From positions 51,986 through 115,985 of the forward strand of contig CAVVIO010000070.1 in the NCBI GenBank assembly GCA_963748095.1: a stretch of 64,000 nucleotides of DNA, written 5' to 3'. This document shows positions 34,629 to 42,869 of this stretch, piece by piece. The stretch is from CAVVIO01 sp963748095. GTDB taxonomy: Bacteria > Bacteroidota > Bacteroidia > Bacteroidales > UBA10428. The stretch's first letter is position 1; each line of letters begins with the position of its first letter. The position numbers were made by a program, and so were the translations under genes. A model generated the notes under the pieces. The model ran no database searches. It was not told the origin of the DNA and saw only the letters and a program-made list of their open reading frames with translations.

Positions 34629-35219
34629 CTAGTAACTATTAGTTCTGTTGTATTGAGCAATTATTTTATGCAATTTGAATTCCAGATCTTTATATTTTAA
34701 ATCATCAATAAGTTTTACAATATTCTCATTGTATATCATTATTCTTTTTAACTCATCCCGGAAATTTTTTCGGGTCAATTTTATTATTAACGAATCTTTG
34801 GATACATAATAATCAGTTGCCTCATAATTGCCGCCTGATGTAGATGTTCCATTAGGCATCATCATTGGGGCCCCTCCGGATTTGGATACCCCCTCCATTA
34901 ATTTAACTCTACCATTTACAACTACCTTTGCCAAAAAATTATGTCCATCATAATTAATTCTTTCGAATCTAAATGCCCCTCTTCTTAAAGCAAGAACTTC
35001 TCTGTTTTCGATCTTTAAGAACTTTCTGTCGTTTTTATTAAATTTATATTTAATCTTTCCATTATAACTCTCACTTAGCGGTAGAAAACATTTTATAGTA
35101 TCATTTTTTGTATAGATAATACCATCAATCAGAGGATCATTTTCCCAAAACTGACAATAGACATTGTGAGCCGTAAAAACAGGAAGCAGGATTGTAACTA
35201 TAAAAACAAATTTTCTCAT
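34629..35219 (-). CDS. Exported protein of unknown function
   Basis: 196 residues with signal peptide (ending NVYCQ). Rest is beta-rich with KIKYKFNKNDRKFLKIENRE and a Met/Gly/Ser-rich loop (SGGAPMMMPNGTSTSGG). No known domain recognised. Next to other secreted proteins separated by the dispersed repeat. Confidence 0.65.
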   Translation of the reverse strand: MRKFVFIVTILLPVFTAHNVYCQFWENDPLIDGIIYTKNDTIKCFLPLSESYNGKIKYKFNKNDRKFLKIENREVLALRRGAFRFERINYDGHNFLAKVVVNGRVKLMEGVSKSGGAPMMMPNGTSTSGGNYEATDYYVSKDSLIIKLTRKNFRDELKRIMIYNENIVKLIDDLKYKDLEFKLHKIIAQYNRTNSY

Positions 35220-35512
35220 ATTTTTTGATTCATATATGGATTAGACCTTTTCAATTTTGCAGATTATCTGTAAACAATAGTGACAGTATCCACTATATCT
35301 GTCTGCTACTTAAGTAAAATTTCCCTAATTTTCAACTACCGTTCAGGTTATAAATATAAAAGATAGTAAATTAAATAGCAAATTTATTTTATCAACTTTG
35401 GTACAGCCAGGTAAAAAGCAAAATTTGAATGGTGAACATACTGTTAGCTAGCAGGCAGAGCTTGCCTGCCTACAGCAGGTAGGCCTGATGCAAGCAGGTC
35501 TGATATTATATT

Positions 35513-35540
35513 TTCGGCTAAGGCTCCAGCCTTAGCCGAA
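35513..35540. repeat. Perfect GGCTAAGGCT hairpin
   Basis: TTCGGCTAAGGCT-cc-AGCCTTAGCCGAA, a 13-bp stem with 2-nt loop. Dispersed Bacteroidota-type palindrome, lying downstream of the minus-strand gene that ends at 35676. Confidence 0.75.
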
Positions 35541-35564
35541 CAGAGGGATATTTTATTTTAGCCC

Positions 35565-35672
35565 CCAAAAAAAAGGTCAAAGGACCGCTATCGCTTAACC
35601 TTGAACCAGTTTTTTGTTTTTATGTAATCCCGGGCCAGTTGGGGTAGAAGTAGTGTTACTTGCACCATGTTG
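35565..35672. repeat. Dispersed intergenic repeat, copy B (partial)
   Basis: Shares aaaaaaaggtc, ccttgaaccagttttttgttttt and gggccagttggggtag words with copies A and C. It ends a few bases before the stop codon of the 561-residue gene. Confidence 0.6.
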
Positions 35673-35675
35673 GGG

Positions 35676-37361
35676 TCAGTTCCGGGCATGTATTCTAATC
35701 AGAAGATCTTTATTCTTTTTTCCTAAAGTTTCAAGTACAAAATCATCGGGAGAAATACGAACGCCATTTTTCATTGCTATATGATTAAGACTGATTCCAT
35801 CCACATTGTTGGTTTTTAAAATAAGTGATTTTTCCAGGTTACCATTGGCATCGTTGATCCTGTAACCTACCAGATCGGCTTTATCCTGATCTATTGTACG
35901 TCCAGGCATAGCAACTGTATTCAAATTCAGATTCTCAGGGTTATCATAAAATAAAATGTAGTGATTGTCATTATGAGAAAAGTACATAAAAGACATATAT
36001 CCCTGCTCTTCGCCTCCGACTTGTCGTTTGGGTATCTTTCGCATCCAGATTACCTGTCCGTCTTTGTCAATCTTTGTGATAAGAATAGCATTGTAATGCG
36101 AAAGGGGAACGAACCTGCTTGAGGAAGTCATGGAAACAGGTTTACCTGGATTTATTGAAGGAGCTCCGTTGTCAGATTGAATTTTCGTCCTATAGGCAAT
36201 ATTCTCTGAAGTATATTGTTGTTCTCCAACAATTAAAAGACCACCTCCTTTTTCCGGGATAATTTCTTTCATTTTCAAATTATCCAGATCCCGTATATGA
36301 TCCAGTTCTTCATACGGGTCTTTTTCCTTTTGCTTTGTTGTTGTATTTTGCCGGCGTATAACCTCCGGAATCTGATGGTCAACCGAACGGATAATTTTTC
36401 CATCAGCATCGAATTGAATGTACATTATACCATCATCATCCTGGCTGTAAGTGTCATAATAGCCAATACAGTCCATCGTTTTATTTTCCCCTTCACAGAG
36501 ATGAACCTTATCGATAAACTTATTACCTAACGGAATAATTGTTTTTTGTAATTCCGCTGTGTTGGCATGTAATTTTAGAAATTCGAGGTGATAATTCGGA
36601 TCTTTTCTTCTTTTCTTACCCATTTCGCGATTATCCTTGTTAAATATTTTAGCCATGAAACAGACATTTCCCTGATCATCCGGGGTATATTCCAGATTAA
36701 CCATTGTTTCTTCACTATAAGGCATTTCCACTTCTTTTCCCCATTTCAGATCCATGTTACTGTCAAAGACATAAAATCCTTCAATTGCTTTGCCTTTTCC
36801 CTGATTCCTTAATTTCTGCTCAAGCTGATAATTGATGAGTATTCTGCTTGTATCCTTTGAAAAACAGATATTAAATACATTCAATGAGCCGGGATTTTCA
36901 TAGAACGTACGTTTGGAAACCATTTGCCAACCAAGGATCTTTTTGTCTGAATCGATAATGCACTTTGCTTCTCCTTTAAAACTGCAATCGGAAAAATCTA
37001 TCTCTCTGTAAAAAAGTTTCGCTCTATGATTAAACTTATTCCACTTTGAATAAAAGAAATAGTAGTGATTTTTAATCTTACCGAGATAAAGAAAATCCTC
37101 CATTTTCGATACGTCACTTATGACATTACTTTTGATTAGTTTAAGTGTATTGGCATTGAATTTCTGAAGTGCCAGATGATTATTTGTCAACTTCACAGCT
37201 AATATTTCATTGTTTGCACAAAAGAAATATCTTATTGGAAAGTTAACTACATTGTACGGCTCCCCAACGGAATAACTAAAATCATTTGCGGTTTTTTCCT
37301 GTGAAAAGGACAACGCCGAATAAAACATTAGGATTAACATTAGCATTCTTTTCATTTTCAA
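35676..37361 (-). CDS. Exported protein of unknown function (561 aa)
   Basis: 561 residues with signal peptide (ending ALSFSQ). A long beta-rich body with repeated 'FNVINICFSK', 'LEYTPDDQGNVCFMAKI' and 'ILITKIDKDGQVIWMRKIPK' type strands suggests a beta-propeller, but no diagnostic blade motif is seen. No lipobox or C-terminal sorting domain. Function unknown. Confidence 0.65.
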   Translation of the reverse strand: MKMKRMLMLILMFYSALSFSQEKTANDFSYSVGEPYNVVNFPIRYFFCANNEILAVKLTNNHLALQKFNANTLKLIKSNVISDVSKMEDFLYLGKIKNHYYFFYSKWNKFNHRAKLFYREIDFSDCSFKGEAKCIIDSDKKILGWQMVSKRTFYENPGSLNVFNICFSKDTSRILINYQLEQKLRNQGKGKAIEGFYVFDSNMDLKWGKEVEMPYSEETMVNLEYTPDDQGNVCFMAKIFNKDNREMGKKRRKDPNYHLEFLKLHANTAELQKTIIPLGNKFIDKVHLCEGENKTMDCIGYYDTYSQDDDGIMYIQFDADGKIIRSVDHQIPEVIRRQNTTTKQKEKDPYEELDHIRDLDNLKMKEIIPEKGGGLLIVGEQQYTSENIAYRTKIQSDNGAPSINPGKPVSMTSSSRFVPLSHYNAILITKIDKDGQVIWMRKIPKRQVGGEEQGYMSFMYFSHNDNHYILFYDNPENLNLNTVAMPGRTIDQDKADLVGYRINDANGNLEKSLILKTNNVDGISLNHIAMKNGVRISPDDFVLETLGKKNKDLLIRIHARN

Positions 37362-37746
37362 TAAGGATTTATAGCATTACTTGTTGTTTAACAATTTATC
37401 CAACCAACTAAAAATTGGTGTTTCCCTGTATGTATGGTAATGTTTTTTGGGACCATAAGGTTCTATTTACCGGAGAACTGGTTTTATTTTAATGGGTTAT
37501 TGCGGGAATAAATGTAAGGGATATGAGAGTAAAAAGCAAATTTTTTTTGGAGGTGATAAAGTGACGGGTGACAGAGTAACAATGTGGAGAAGGGCAGGGT
37601 GAAGCGGTGATGCAGCCAAAAACAAAAAAGGTCCAAGTATAATCTGTCTGACCGCCAGGCAGGTACTTGAAACATGTTTTTGTTTTTTCTACAATCTTGG
37701 ACTGGTTGGGGGTAGCCTACGATTATAAGCCGCTTTTTAGTCCAAA
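37362..37746. other. Intergenic region of 385 bp, mostly dispersed repeat copy C
   Basis: No gene. Copy C of the repeat takes up 37484-37723. Short antisense frame at 37484-37675 is not coding. Confidence 0.5.
37484..37723. repeat. Dispersed intergenic repeat, copy C
   Basis: Matches copy A in the order gggttattgc, gtaagggatatgag, aaaaagcaaatttttttt, gtgacgggtgacagag, aaaaacaaaaaaggtcc, cttggactggttgggg. It sits directly after the stop codon of the DUF4919 gene (minus strand). Confidence 0.7.
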
Positions 37747-38529
37747 TTATTTATTCTTCTTTTTCTTGTCTTTTTTACCTTTTTTATCTAATTGCTTTAT
37801 TGCATCCTCCATAATTTTCATATCTTTTTCAGAAAACATCTTGTCTGTAGCGTGTTGGATAATAAAATAAAGTTTGTAGGAAGTTGAACCATTATTAGGA
37901 ACAACTTCAAGTATGTCAATGAAATTTCCGTTTTTATCACTGCCAGACCCCATCATTCCAATTTTTGCACCACCAATTTTGGAACCGATGTATTTATAGA
38001 TATAGTCTTGTCCGTCTGCTGGCCCTAATGCAAAAGTTGGTGTCTCAGGAGATTTGCCATTACCACTAAAATACATTGCTTTAAAAATTCTGCGCCCTTT
38101 ATAAGCGTAAAATGCAGCACTGTCCTCTTGTCCAAGTTTATGAAATGAATATGCTTTTTCAAATAGAACTTTTACGCTCAATGGATGAGTTTTGAGAAAA
38201 ACATTGGCGCTATCTAATGCTTCTTGAAATTTTCCGTCACCATTTATATTGTAAATTTCTCTTTCCTTACTTAAATCACTATATGGTTTGAATTCGGGTT
38301 TGTCTGTAAAGCCTATCATAAGAGCCAAAACTTCAAAATCAGTTAAAGTCGTGTCGTTTGTGGTAAAGCGTTTTAAAAGTTTGTCGTAAGAAAGATTATC
38401 ATTTTGGTTTTTCGTTTTAGCAAGCACAGTTTTAAAGTCGTCTTTGTAATTAAAAGATGTCTGCCCGAATGCGATTTGACCTGTCATAAGTAGGAAAAAT
38501 AGTCCGATTGTTTTAAATGTTCTTGTCAT
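37747..38529 (-). CDS. DUF4919-domain exported protein
   Basis: 260 residues with signal peptide (ending QIAFGQ). Helix-rich body containing the family segment FALGPADGQDYIYKY and FIDILEVVPNN, matching DUF4919. C-terminus is strongly basic (KKGKKDKKKKNK). Function unknown. Confidence 0.8.
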   Translation of the reverse strand: MTRTFKTIGLFFLLMTGQIAFGQTSFNYKDDFKTVLAKTKNQNDNLSYDKLLKRFTTNDTTLTDFEVLALMIGFTDKPEFKPYSDLSKEREIYNINGDGKFQEALDSANVFLKTHPLSVKVLFEKAYSFHKLGQEDSAAFYAYKGRRIFKAMYFSGNGKSPETPTFALGPADGQDYIYKYIGSKIGGAKIGMMGSGSDKNGNFIDILEVVPNNGSTSYKLYFIIQHATDKMFSEKDMKIMEDAIKQLDKKGKKDKKKKNK

Positions 38530-38809
38530 TGTTTCTTGTTGTTTTAAAATGGCTTATAAACATCCGAATAACCACACCTGTCTTTATGGTTATAATAGCA
38601 CATGTGTTTTAAGTTTGTAACTGCCTGATGCACCGAATCCATTATAAATTTTATGATATTTGGTTAGTACATTTTTCATAGTTATATTTCTTTTTAATTA
38701 TCTGTTTGGTAAACGTTTGTAAACGGCTATAAATCTAACTGCTTTCTTTCATCATATAGTGTAACAGCTGTGGGGCTGCCTTTTTAAGATATATTTTATC
38801 AATAATAAC

Positions 38810-39430
38810 CTAATTTATCCCGAACATAAATCTTATTCCAAGTATCAGTCCTCCAGGCGCCATAATATCAATAACCTGTTTTGAAGTCTCTGTAAGCACC
38901 ACCCCTGGACTCTTTAAATCGTAAGTATTATCCGTTAATGGGATTGCATAACCCGCACTTACAACAAACTTGCTTGATTTACCCAAGTGAATATTATAAG
39001 AATATACCAGGTTAACTGTCCCAATATGATTCAAACGTAACATTACTTTTTCACTTTGATTATTCGGCTCAACATTTAACTCTGTTTCAAATTCATCAAA
39101 CCCGGAGGCAAATGCATATCCTATACTTACAGATGATTTATACGGAACTTTTGATGGATAAAAACCAATACCTCCTCCGATTTTATATCCCCATCCTCCT
39201 AATCCGATATTTCCAAATAATGCTAACTTTTCAGCTACCGGTAACTCCAAAACTCCACCAAATCCGTAATCGTTTATACCTAAACCAACTCCCAGGAACA
39301 GTGATTTTGATTTCTGTATTTCATTTATCTGTGCATCTTGCTGAGCAGCTAATTGTGCCTTTACAACTATTAAAAATAAGAACACTGCTGCAATCCTGAT
39401 AAAATTAAAGTTACTACCTTTTGTTTTCAT
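38810..39430 (-). CDS. Outer-membrane beta-barrel protein
   Basis: 206 residues with a signal peptide (about 1-30, ending LAAQQ) and Gly/aromatic-rich strands (LFLGVGLGINDYGFGG, LFGNIGLGGWGYKIGGGIGF, PGGLILGIRFMFGIN). Likely an 8-stranded barrel of the OmpW/PorT sort. Function unknown. Confidence 0.78.
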   Translation of the reverse strand: MKTKGSNFNFIRIAAVFLFLIVVKAQLAAQQDAQINEIQKSKSLFLGVGLGINDYGFGGVLELPVAEKLALFGNIGLGGWGYKIGGGIGFYPSKVPYKSSVSIGYAFASGFDEFETELNVEPNNQSEKVMLRLNHIGTVNLVYSYNIHLGKSSKFVVSAGYAIPLTDNTYDLKSPGVVLTETSKQVIDIMAPGGLILGIRFMFGIN

Positions 39431-39983
39431 GGTAAATGTGTTTAAAGGGTTATTCTGAATTTATTTTTAAAAGATATAATAATTATTCAATGGCTCAATT
39501 AATATAATTACTATCCAAAAGGGTTGCCGCAACTCGTTTATAGATATATATGATACATTCCTATACTCCTTGCTTGGGTGTAAAAGAGCGCATATTGTTT
39601 AATTATTGAATGCATTTTTGACAACCTTTTTACTATTCATCCGAAGCGGTTATTTGAAGGAATAATGATTGATCTCTTTCCAAAATACTGTTCCTGCATT
39701 CTATTTTCATTATCCATTATCGTACTTTACAGCCGCAAAAAACATTTCCAATATAAGAGATATTTATGAAAAATCAAAATATGATCCATGCAAAGGTAAA
39801 AATGTGAAAAGAAGGGGGTAAAATTCAGATTTTAATGAGATAGTATATTGTTCTTGTGGGGGATATTAAGATAGTTCCTCATTATTTGAAATTTTATATT
39901 TGTTTTAATAACTTCGTTTTTGTATTTCTAATGAATACTGTTTCGCATTTATAGTCAGAGTCGTTATTTAAAATGATCATAAA
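39431..39983. other. Divergent intergenic region of 553 bp
   Basis: Separates the barrel gene (minus) from the cytochrome gene (plus). AT-rich, no gene. A TATATTTG -7 candidate lies at 39895-39902 for the plus strand. No clear TTTG at the right distance. Confidence 0.5.
39895..39902 (+). promoter_or_regulatory. Promoter -7 element candidate
   Basis: TATATTTG, 81 bp before the cytochrome ATG. Partial match without a good -33 element. Confidence 0.35.
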
Positions 39984-40580
39984 ATGAAAAAAGTGAACAT
40001 AATTTTTCTGTTAATAAGTGCTGCTTTCTTAATGTTTTCCTGTAAAAATAAGACGACTACAAATGTAGCCTGGACAACCGATGCCCTGGCCATGCCCGCA
40101 CAACTCGACCGAAACAGGCTTCCCGAACCAAACTCTGAAGGAGCCCGGCTGGTAGACAGGTATTGCTCGCAATGCCATGGTATTCCTTCTCCTGCCAGTC
40201 ATGATGCTTCCGACTGGGTACCGGTTTTTCGAAGGATGATCCTGCTTATGGAAAAATCGGAGGCGAATGGCTCCAGGGAGAGGCGGAATGGGTGGAATGA
40301 TGGGCAGGGGAATGCCCATGGGGATGATGGGATCGGAAGTGCCATCAGACAAAGAACAGGAAGAGATGCTACATTATCTGCAGGCAAATGCGCTTCAATC
40401 AACAACAAAAGAAAAACTTCCCGAACCTGGGGGAGATGCTGCGACTCTTTATGCCAAAACATGTTCGCATTGCCATGCCCTGCCTTCACCCGCCCAGCAT
40501 ACGGCGGCTCAATGGCCGGCAGTTGTGGAACGCATGCGCGAACGGATGAAGAGTATGCAACAAAAGGATATCACAGATAA
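39984..40580 (+). CDS. Diheme cytochrome c lipoprotein, N-terminal part (frameshifted)
   Basis: 198 residues as read. Lipoprotein signal ends FLMFSC. First heme-binding motif CSQCH lies in GARLVDRYCSQCHGIPSPASHDASDWVPVFRRM. After MEKSEA (about 40263) the frame is wrong. The second heme domain is in the +1 frame (40267-40638). One extra base near 40264 would explain it. Periplasmic electron carrier; partners unknown. Confidence 0.82.
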   Translation: MKKVNIIFLLISAAFLMFSCKNKTTTNVAWTTDALAMPAQLDRNRLPEPNSEGARLVDRYCSQCHGIPSPASHDASDWVPVFRRMILLMEKSEANGSRERRNGWNDGQGNAHGDDGIGSAIRQRTGRDATLSAGKCASINNKRKTSRTWGRCCDSLCQNMFALPCPAFTRPAYGGSMAGSCGTHARTDEEYATKGYHR

Positions 40581-40638
40581 GCAGGCTGAAACGATCATTA
40601 AATATTTACAACGCTCTGCCGGTAATAATTCCCAGTAA
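40267..40638 (+). CDS. Diheme cytochrome c, C-terminal part (frameshifted)
   Basis: 123 residues. Gly/Met-rich linker (GRGGMGGMMGRGMPMGMMG) then the second heme site CSHCH in LYAKTCSHCHALPSPAQH, mirroring the first domain (CSQCHGIPSPASH). The two halves together make a two-heme protein of about 215 residues. Met-rich linker may bind copper (inference). Confidence 0.8.
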   Translation: MAPGRGGMGGMMGRGMPMGMMGSEVPSDKEQEEMLHYLQANALQSTTKEKLPEPGGDAATLYAKTCSHCHALPSPAQHTAAQWPAVVERMRERMKSMQQKDITDKQAETIIKYLQRSAGNNSQ

Positions 40639-40702
40639 AATTACCTGGATGTTTCGGTATGAATATTATGAAAGTATCCCCTGAAATGTTAAGCCGGAAA
40701 GA

Positions 40703-41416
40703 TTATTTCAAATAAAAGAGAGTGAACGATATTACGGATCCAGTCATATTCAGTATTACATGTGTAATTATTGCCAACTTCAGGTTTCTGAGTTTCCATA
40801 CGGCAAATGTCATTGGCAGCAATGCAATAAACAGGGTTATGTATAAATAAGGTTGCCAGAAATGATAAACTGAAAATAGCAACGCATTAAGAACGAACGC
40901 CCAATTACCCCATGTTTTCATCCGTGGCAACAGGTATCCCCTGAAATAAAACTCTTCAGCAACCGGAATAAACATCCCATTGAGAATTAAATTCAATATA
41001 AGAGTAGTTTTCACTTTATTTATATCAAATCCTGAAAGATTCTGTAAATTGTACCATTCCGGCAGCCAGTAAAACAGTTTCTTTCCTGTGAATTCATTTA
41101 TTGGTTGTGTTAATCCCCAGAGTATTATGGCAAGTGCTATAAGAACTGCCGGGAATAATATAAGTTTTCCTACGGATAACTTTTTTTCCAGCCCGTTTAA
41201 TTCAACCAGTTTTTTTAAACCTTTTCTTTTTTTCTCTATCAATAAATGGATAAAAAGAATGGGAATTACGATTCCACCTGTTACTATAATCATTCCAAAC
41301 TGGAGAGGATAACCCTTGTTAATCAGATAGGGTGTCACCAGTAAAAATCCGCAGGTGGCTATAATTCCGGGATATAAATGAAACAGAATCGATCTGAATT
41401 TGCTGAATTGTTCCAT
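40703..41416 (-). CDS. CPBP-family intramembrane glutamic protease
   Basis: 237 residues with about seven transmembrane helices. Motifs: EEFYFRGYLL (EExxxR), FSVYHFWQPYLY (FxxxH) and a third His (ITHVILNMTG). Unlike the copy at 10589, this one is intact. Membrane protease of CAAX/bacteriocin-processing type; target unknown. It follows the GNAT gene by 4 bp, probably the same operon. Confidence 0.88.
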   Translation of the reverse strand: MEQFSKFRSILFHLYPGIIATCGFLLVTPYLINKGYPLQFGMIIVTGGIVIPILFIHLLIEKKRKGLKKLVELNGLEKKLSVGKLILFPAVLIALAIILWGLTQPINEFTGKKLFYWLPEWYNLQNLSGFDINKVKTTLILNLILNGMFIPVAEEFYFRGYLLPRMKTWGNWAFVLNALLFSVYHFWQPYLYITLFIALLPMTFAVWKLRNLKLAIITHVILNMTGSVISFTLFYLK

Positions 41417-41420
41417 ATTA

Positions 41421-41840
41421 TTAGATTTTCAAACTTCTTTCCATAAATAATTCCGGTTTTTTGATTATCCTGAATCCAAACTTTTCATACAGACCATGCG
41501 CATCTTTTGTAGCCAGTCTCCATCGTCTTACATGCTGTGTTTCCTTGTGATCAAATATGGTTGTCATTAAGTATTTTCCCAGTCCAAGTCCTCTGTATTC
41601 TTCCAAAATAAAAACATCAAGCAGCCAGGCAAATATAGTATAATCGGTTATCACCCTGCCAAAACCGATCTGTTGTCCGTCATTATTATACAACCCGAAG
41701 CAAAGTGAGTTTTTGATTGATTTGCGGACATCATCCATTCTTCTTCCCTGTGCCCAGTAAGAATGATTAGATAAAAAATCGTGTATTATTTCGACATCCA
41801 GTTTCGATTTATCGGTTGAAACAAAATAATCTGTAGTCAT
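41421..41840 (-). CDS. GNAT family N-acetyltransferase
   Basis: 139 residues. Motif A for acetyl-CoA: EYRGLGLGKYLM (Arg/Gln-x-x-Gly-x-Gly), with VFIL before it and LYEKFGFRII after, as in typical small GNAT enzymes. Substrate unknown. It lies 4 bp upstream of the CPBP gene. Confidence 0.9.
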   Translation of the reverse strand: MTTDYFVSTDKSKLDVEIIHDFLSNHSYWAQGRRMDDVRKSIKNSLCFGLYNNDGQQIGFGRVITDYTIFAWLLDVFILEEYRGLGLGKYLMTTIFDHKETQHVRRWRLATKDAHGLYEKFGFRIIKKPELFMERSLKI

Positions 41841-42055
41841 AAACTTTAGTTTTATAATTTCCTCATTTTCAATAATTACATCCTCATATCATCGAATCAA
41901 CACATCAACCCACCTCCGGATCAACATTTCATTTTTCTCCAAGTTAAAAAAATTCAGTTAAAAAAATGTAATAGATCAAGTTGTAGAGATGAAATAAACA
42001 AATCCTTTTTTAAATTGTAATAGCTTTACATTTTTTTTGAGAATAAAAGTTTTGG

Positions 42056-42760
42056 ATGGTGATGAAACTATTGGAAAGAATATTGATTGGAGGGATGCTG
42101 CTGATTGCTTCGGGAAAAATAATTGCACAGGGAAACAGTATGAATAAGAAACTCGAGAAATTACCATTGAAAGAATTCAGTTCACCTGGGAAAGGAGACA
42201 GTTTTATATTACTTCTCACAGGGGATGGCGGATGGAGGGATCTGACCAACAGTATAGGTACGTACTTTTCGGAAAGGAACATGCCGGTGATCGGTATAAA
42301 TTCACGCAGTTATTTCTGGTCGGAAAAGAAGCGCCAACAAGTAGCCGGAGATATTACAACGGTTATTCATCATTATTCGGAAAAATGGCAAAGAAAGAAT
42401 GTAATCATCATCGGGTATTCGTTTGGAGCTGATGTATTGCCTTTGGTATTTAACGCCTTACCTGCGGATATTAAAAATATGACAAAACACCTTGTCCTCA
42501 TTGCTCCCGGTCAGCATGCAAACTTTATTATTAAGTTAATGGAATATTTTTCTTCCGATGATGATGGCATACCCATTCTTCCCGAACTGGAGAAAATAAC
42601 AAAAATCCCGGTTTATATTATTTGCGATGATGACAAGCATGCATTGTGTCATGTATTGTCAGACAACTGGGATTACCAGATTGTGGAGGGTGGACATCAT
42701 TTCAATGACCGGTATAATAAAATTAACGGGTTGATTGAAAAGAAGATTACCGGACGTTAA
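42056..42760 (+). CDS. VirJ/AcvB-like exported alpha/beta hydrolase
   Basis: 234 residues with signal peptide (ending KIIAQ). Family elements: LTGDGGWRDL, nucleophile elbow GYSFGADVLP (Ser), ICDDDKHALC and GGHHFN (catalytic His). VirJ/AcvB proteins hydrolyse lysyl-phosphatidylglycerol in other bacteria, but this one has no linked aminoacyl-PG synthase. The start at 42056 has a second ATG 6 bp later. It converges with the TPR gene, sharing a strong terminator. Confidence 0.85.
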   Translation: MVMKLLERILIGGMLLIASGKIIAQGNSMNKKLEKLPLKEFSSPGKGDSFILLLTGDGGWRDLTNSIGTYFSERNMPVIGINSRSYFWSEKKRQQVAGDITTVIHHYSEKWQRKNVIIIGYSFGADVLPLVFNALPADIKNMTKHLVLIAPGQHANFIIKLMEYFSSDDDGIPILPELEKITKIPVYIICDDDKHALCHVLSDNWDYQIVEGGHHFNDRYNKINGLIEKKITGR

Positions 42761-42806
42761 ATTTAGGGATATCATGAGGTTCTAAGGAGTATCAGCATAA
42801 AACAAA

Positions 42807-42846
42807 CCGGTCATTTTCTTTTGATGTTTGAAAAGAAAATGACCGG
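42807..42846. terminator. Bidirectional terminator hairpin
   Basis: Perfect 16-bp stem: CCGGTCATTTTCTTTT, loop gatgtttg, then AAAAGAAAATGACCGG. It lies between convergent genes (stops at 42760 and 42870), so it can stop transcription from both sides. Confidence 0.8.
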
Positions 42847-42869
42847 AAAATCAGTACTAATTATATGTT

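Larger units (their letters stand above)
35220..35675. other. Intergenic region of 456 bp with palindromes
   Basis: No gene. Holds a run of palindromes (35451-35510, CCTGCCT/AGGCAGG words), the hairpin at 35513-35540 and the 3' part of the dispersed repeat (copy B). Confidence 0.55.

Noticed and set aside
34296..37723. Integron gene-cassette array (gene plus attC)
   Set aside because: The repeats lack clear RYYYAAC/GTTRRRY core pairs, copies differ in length, and no integrase is seen.
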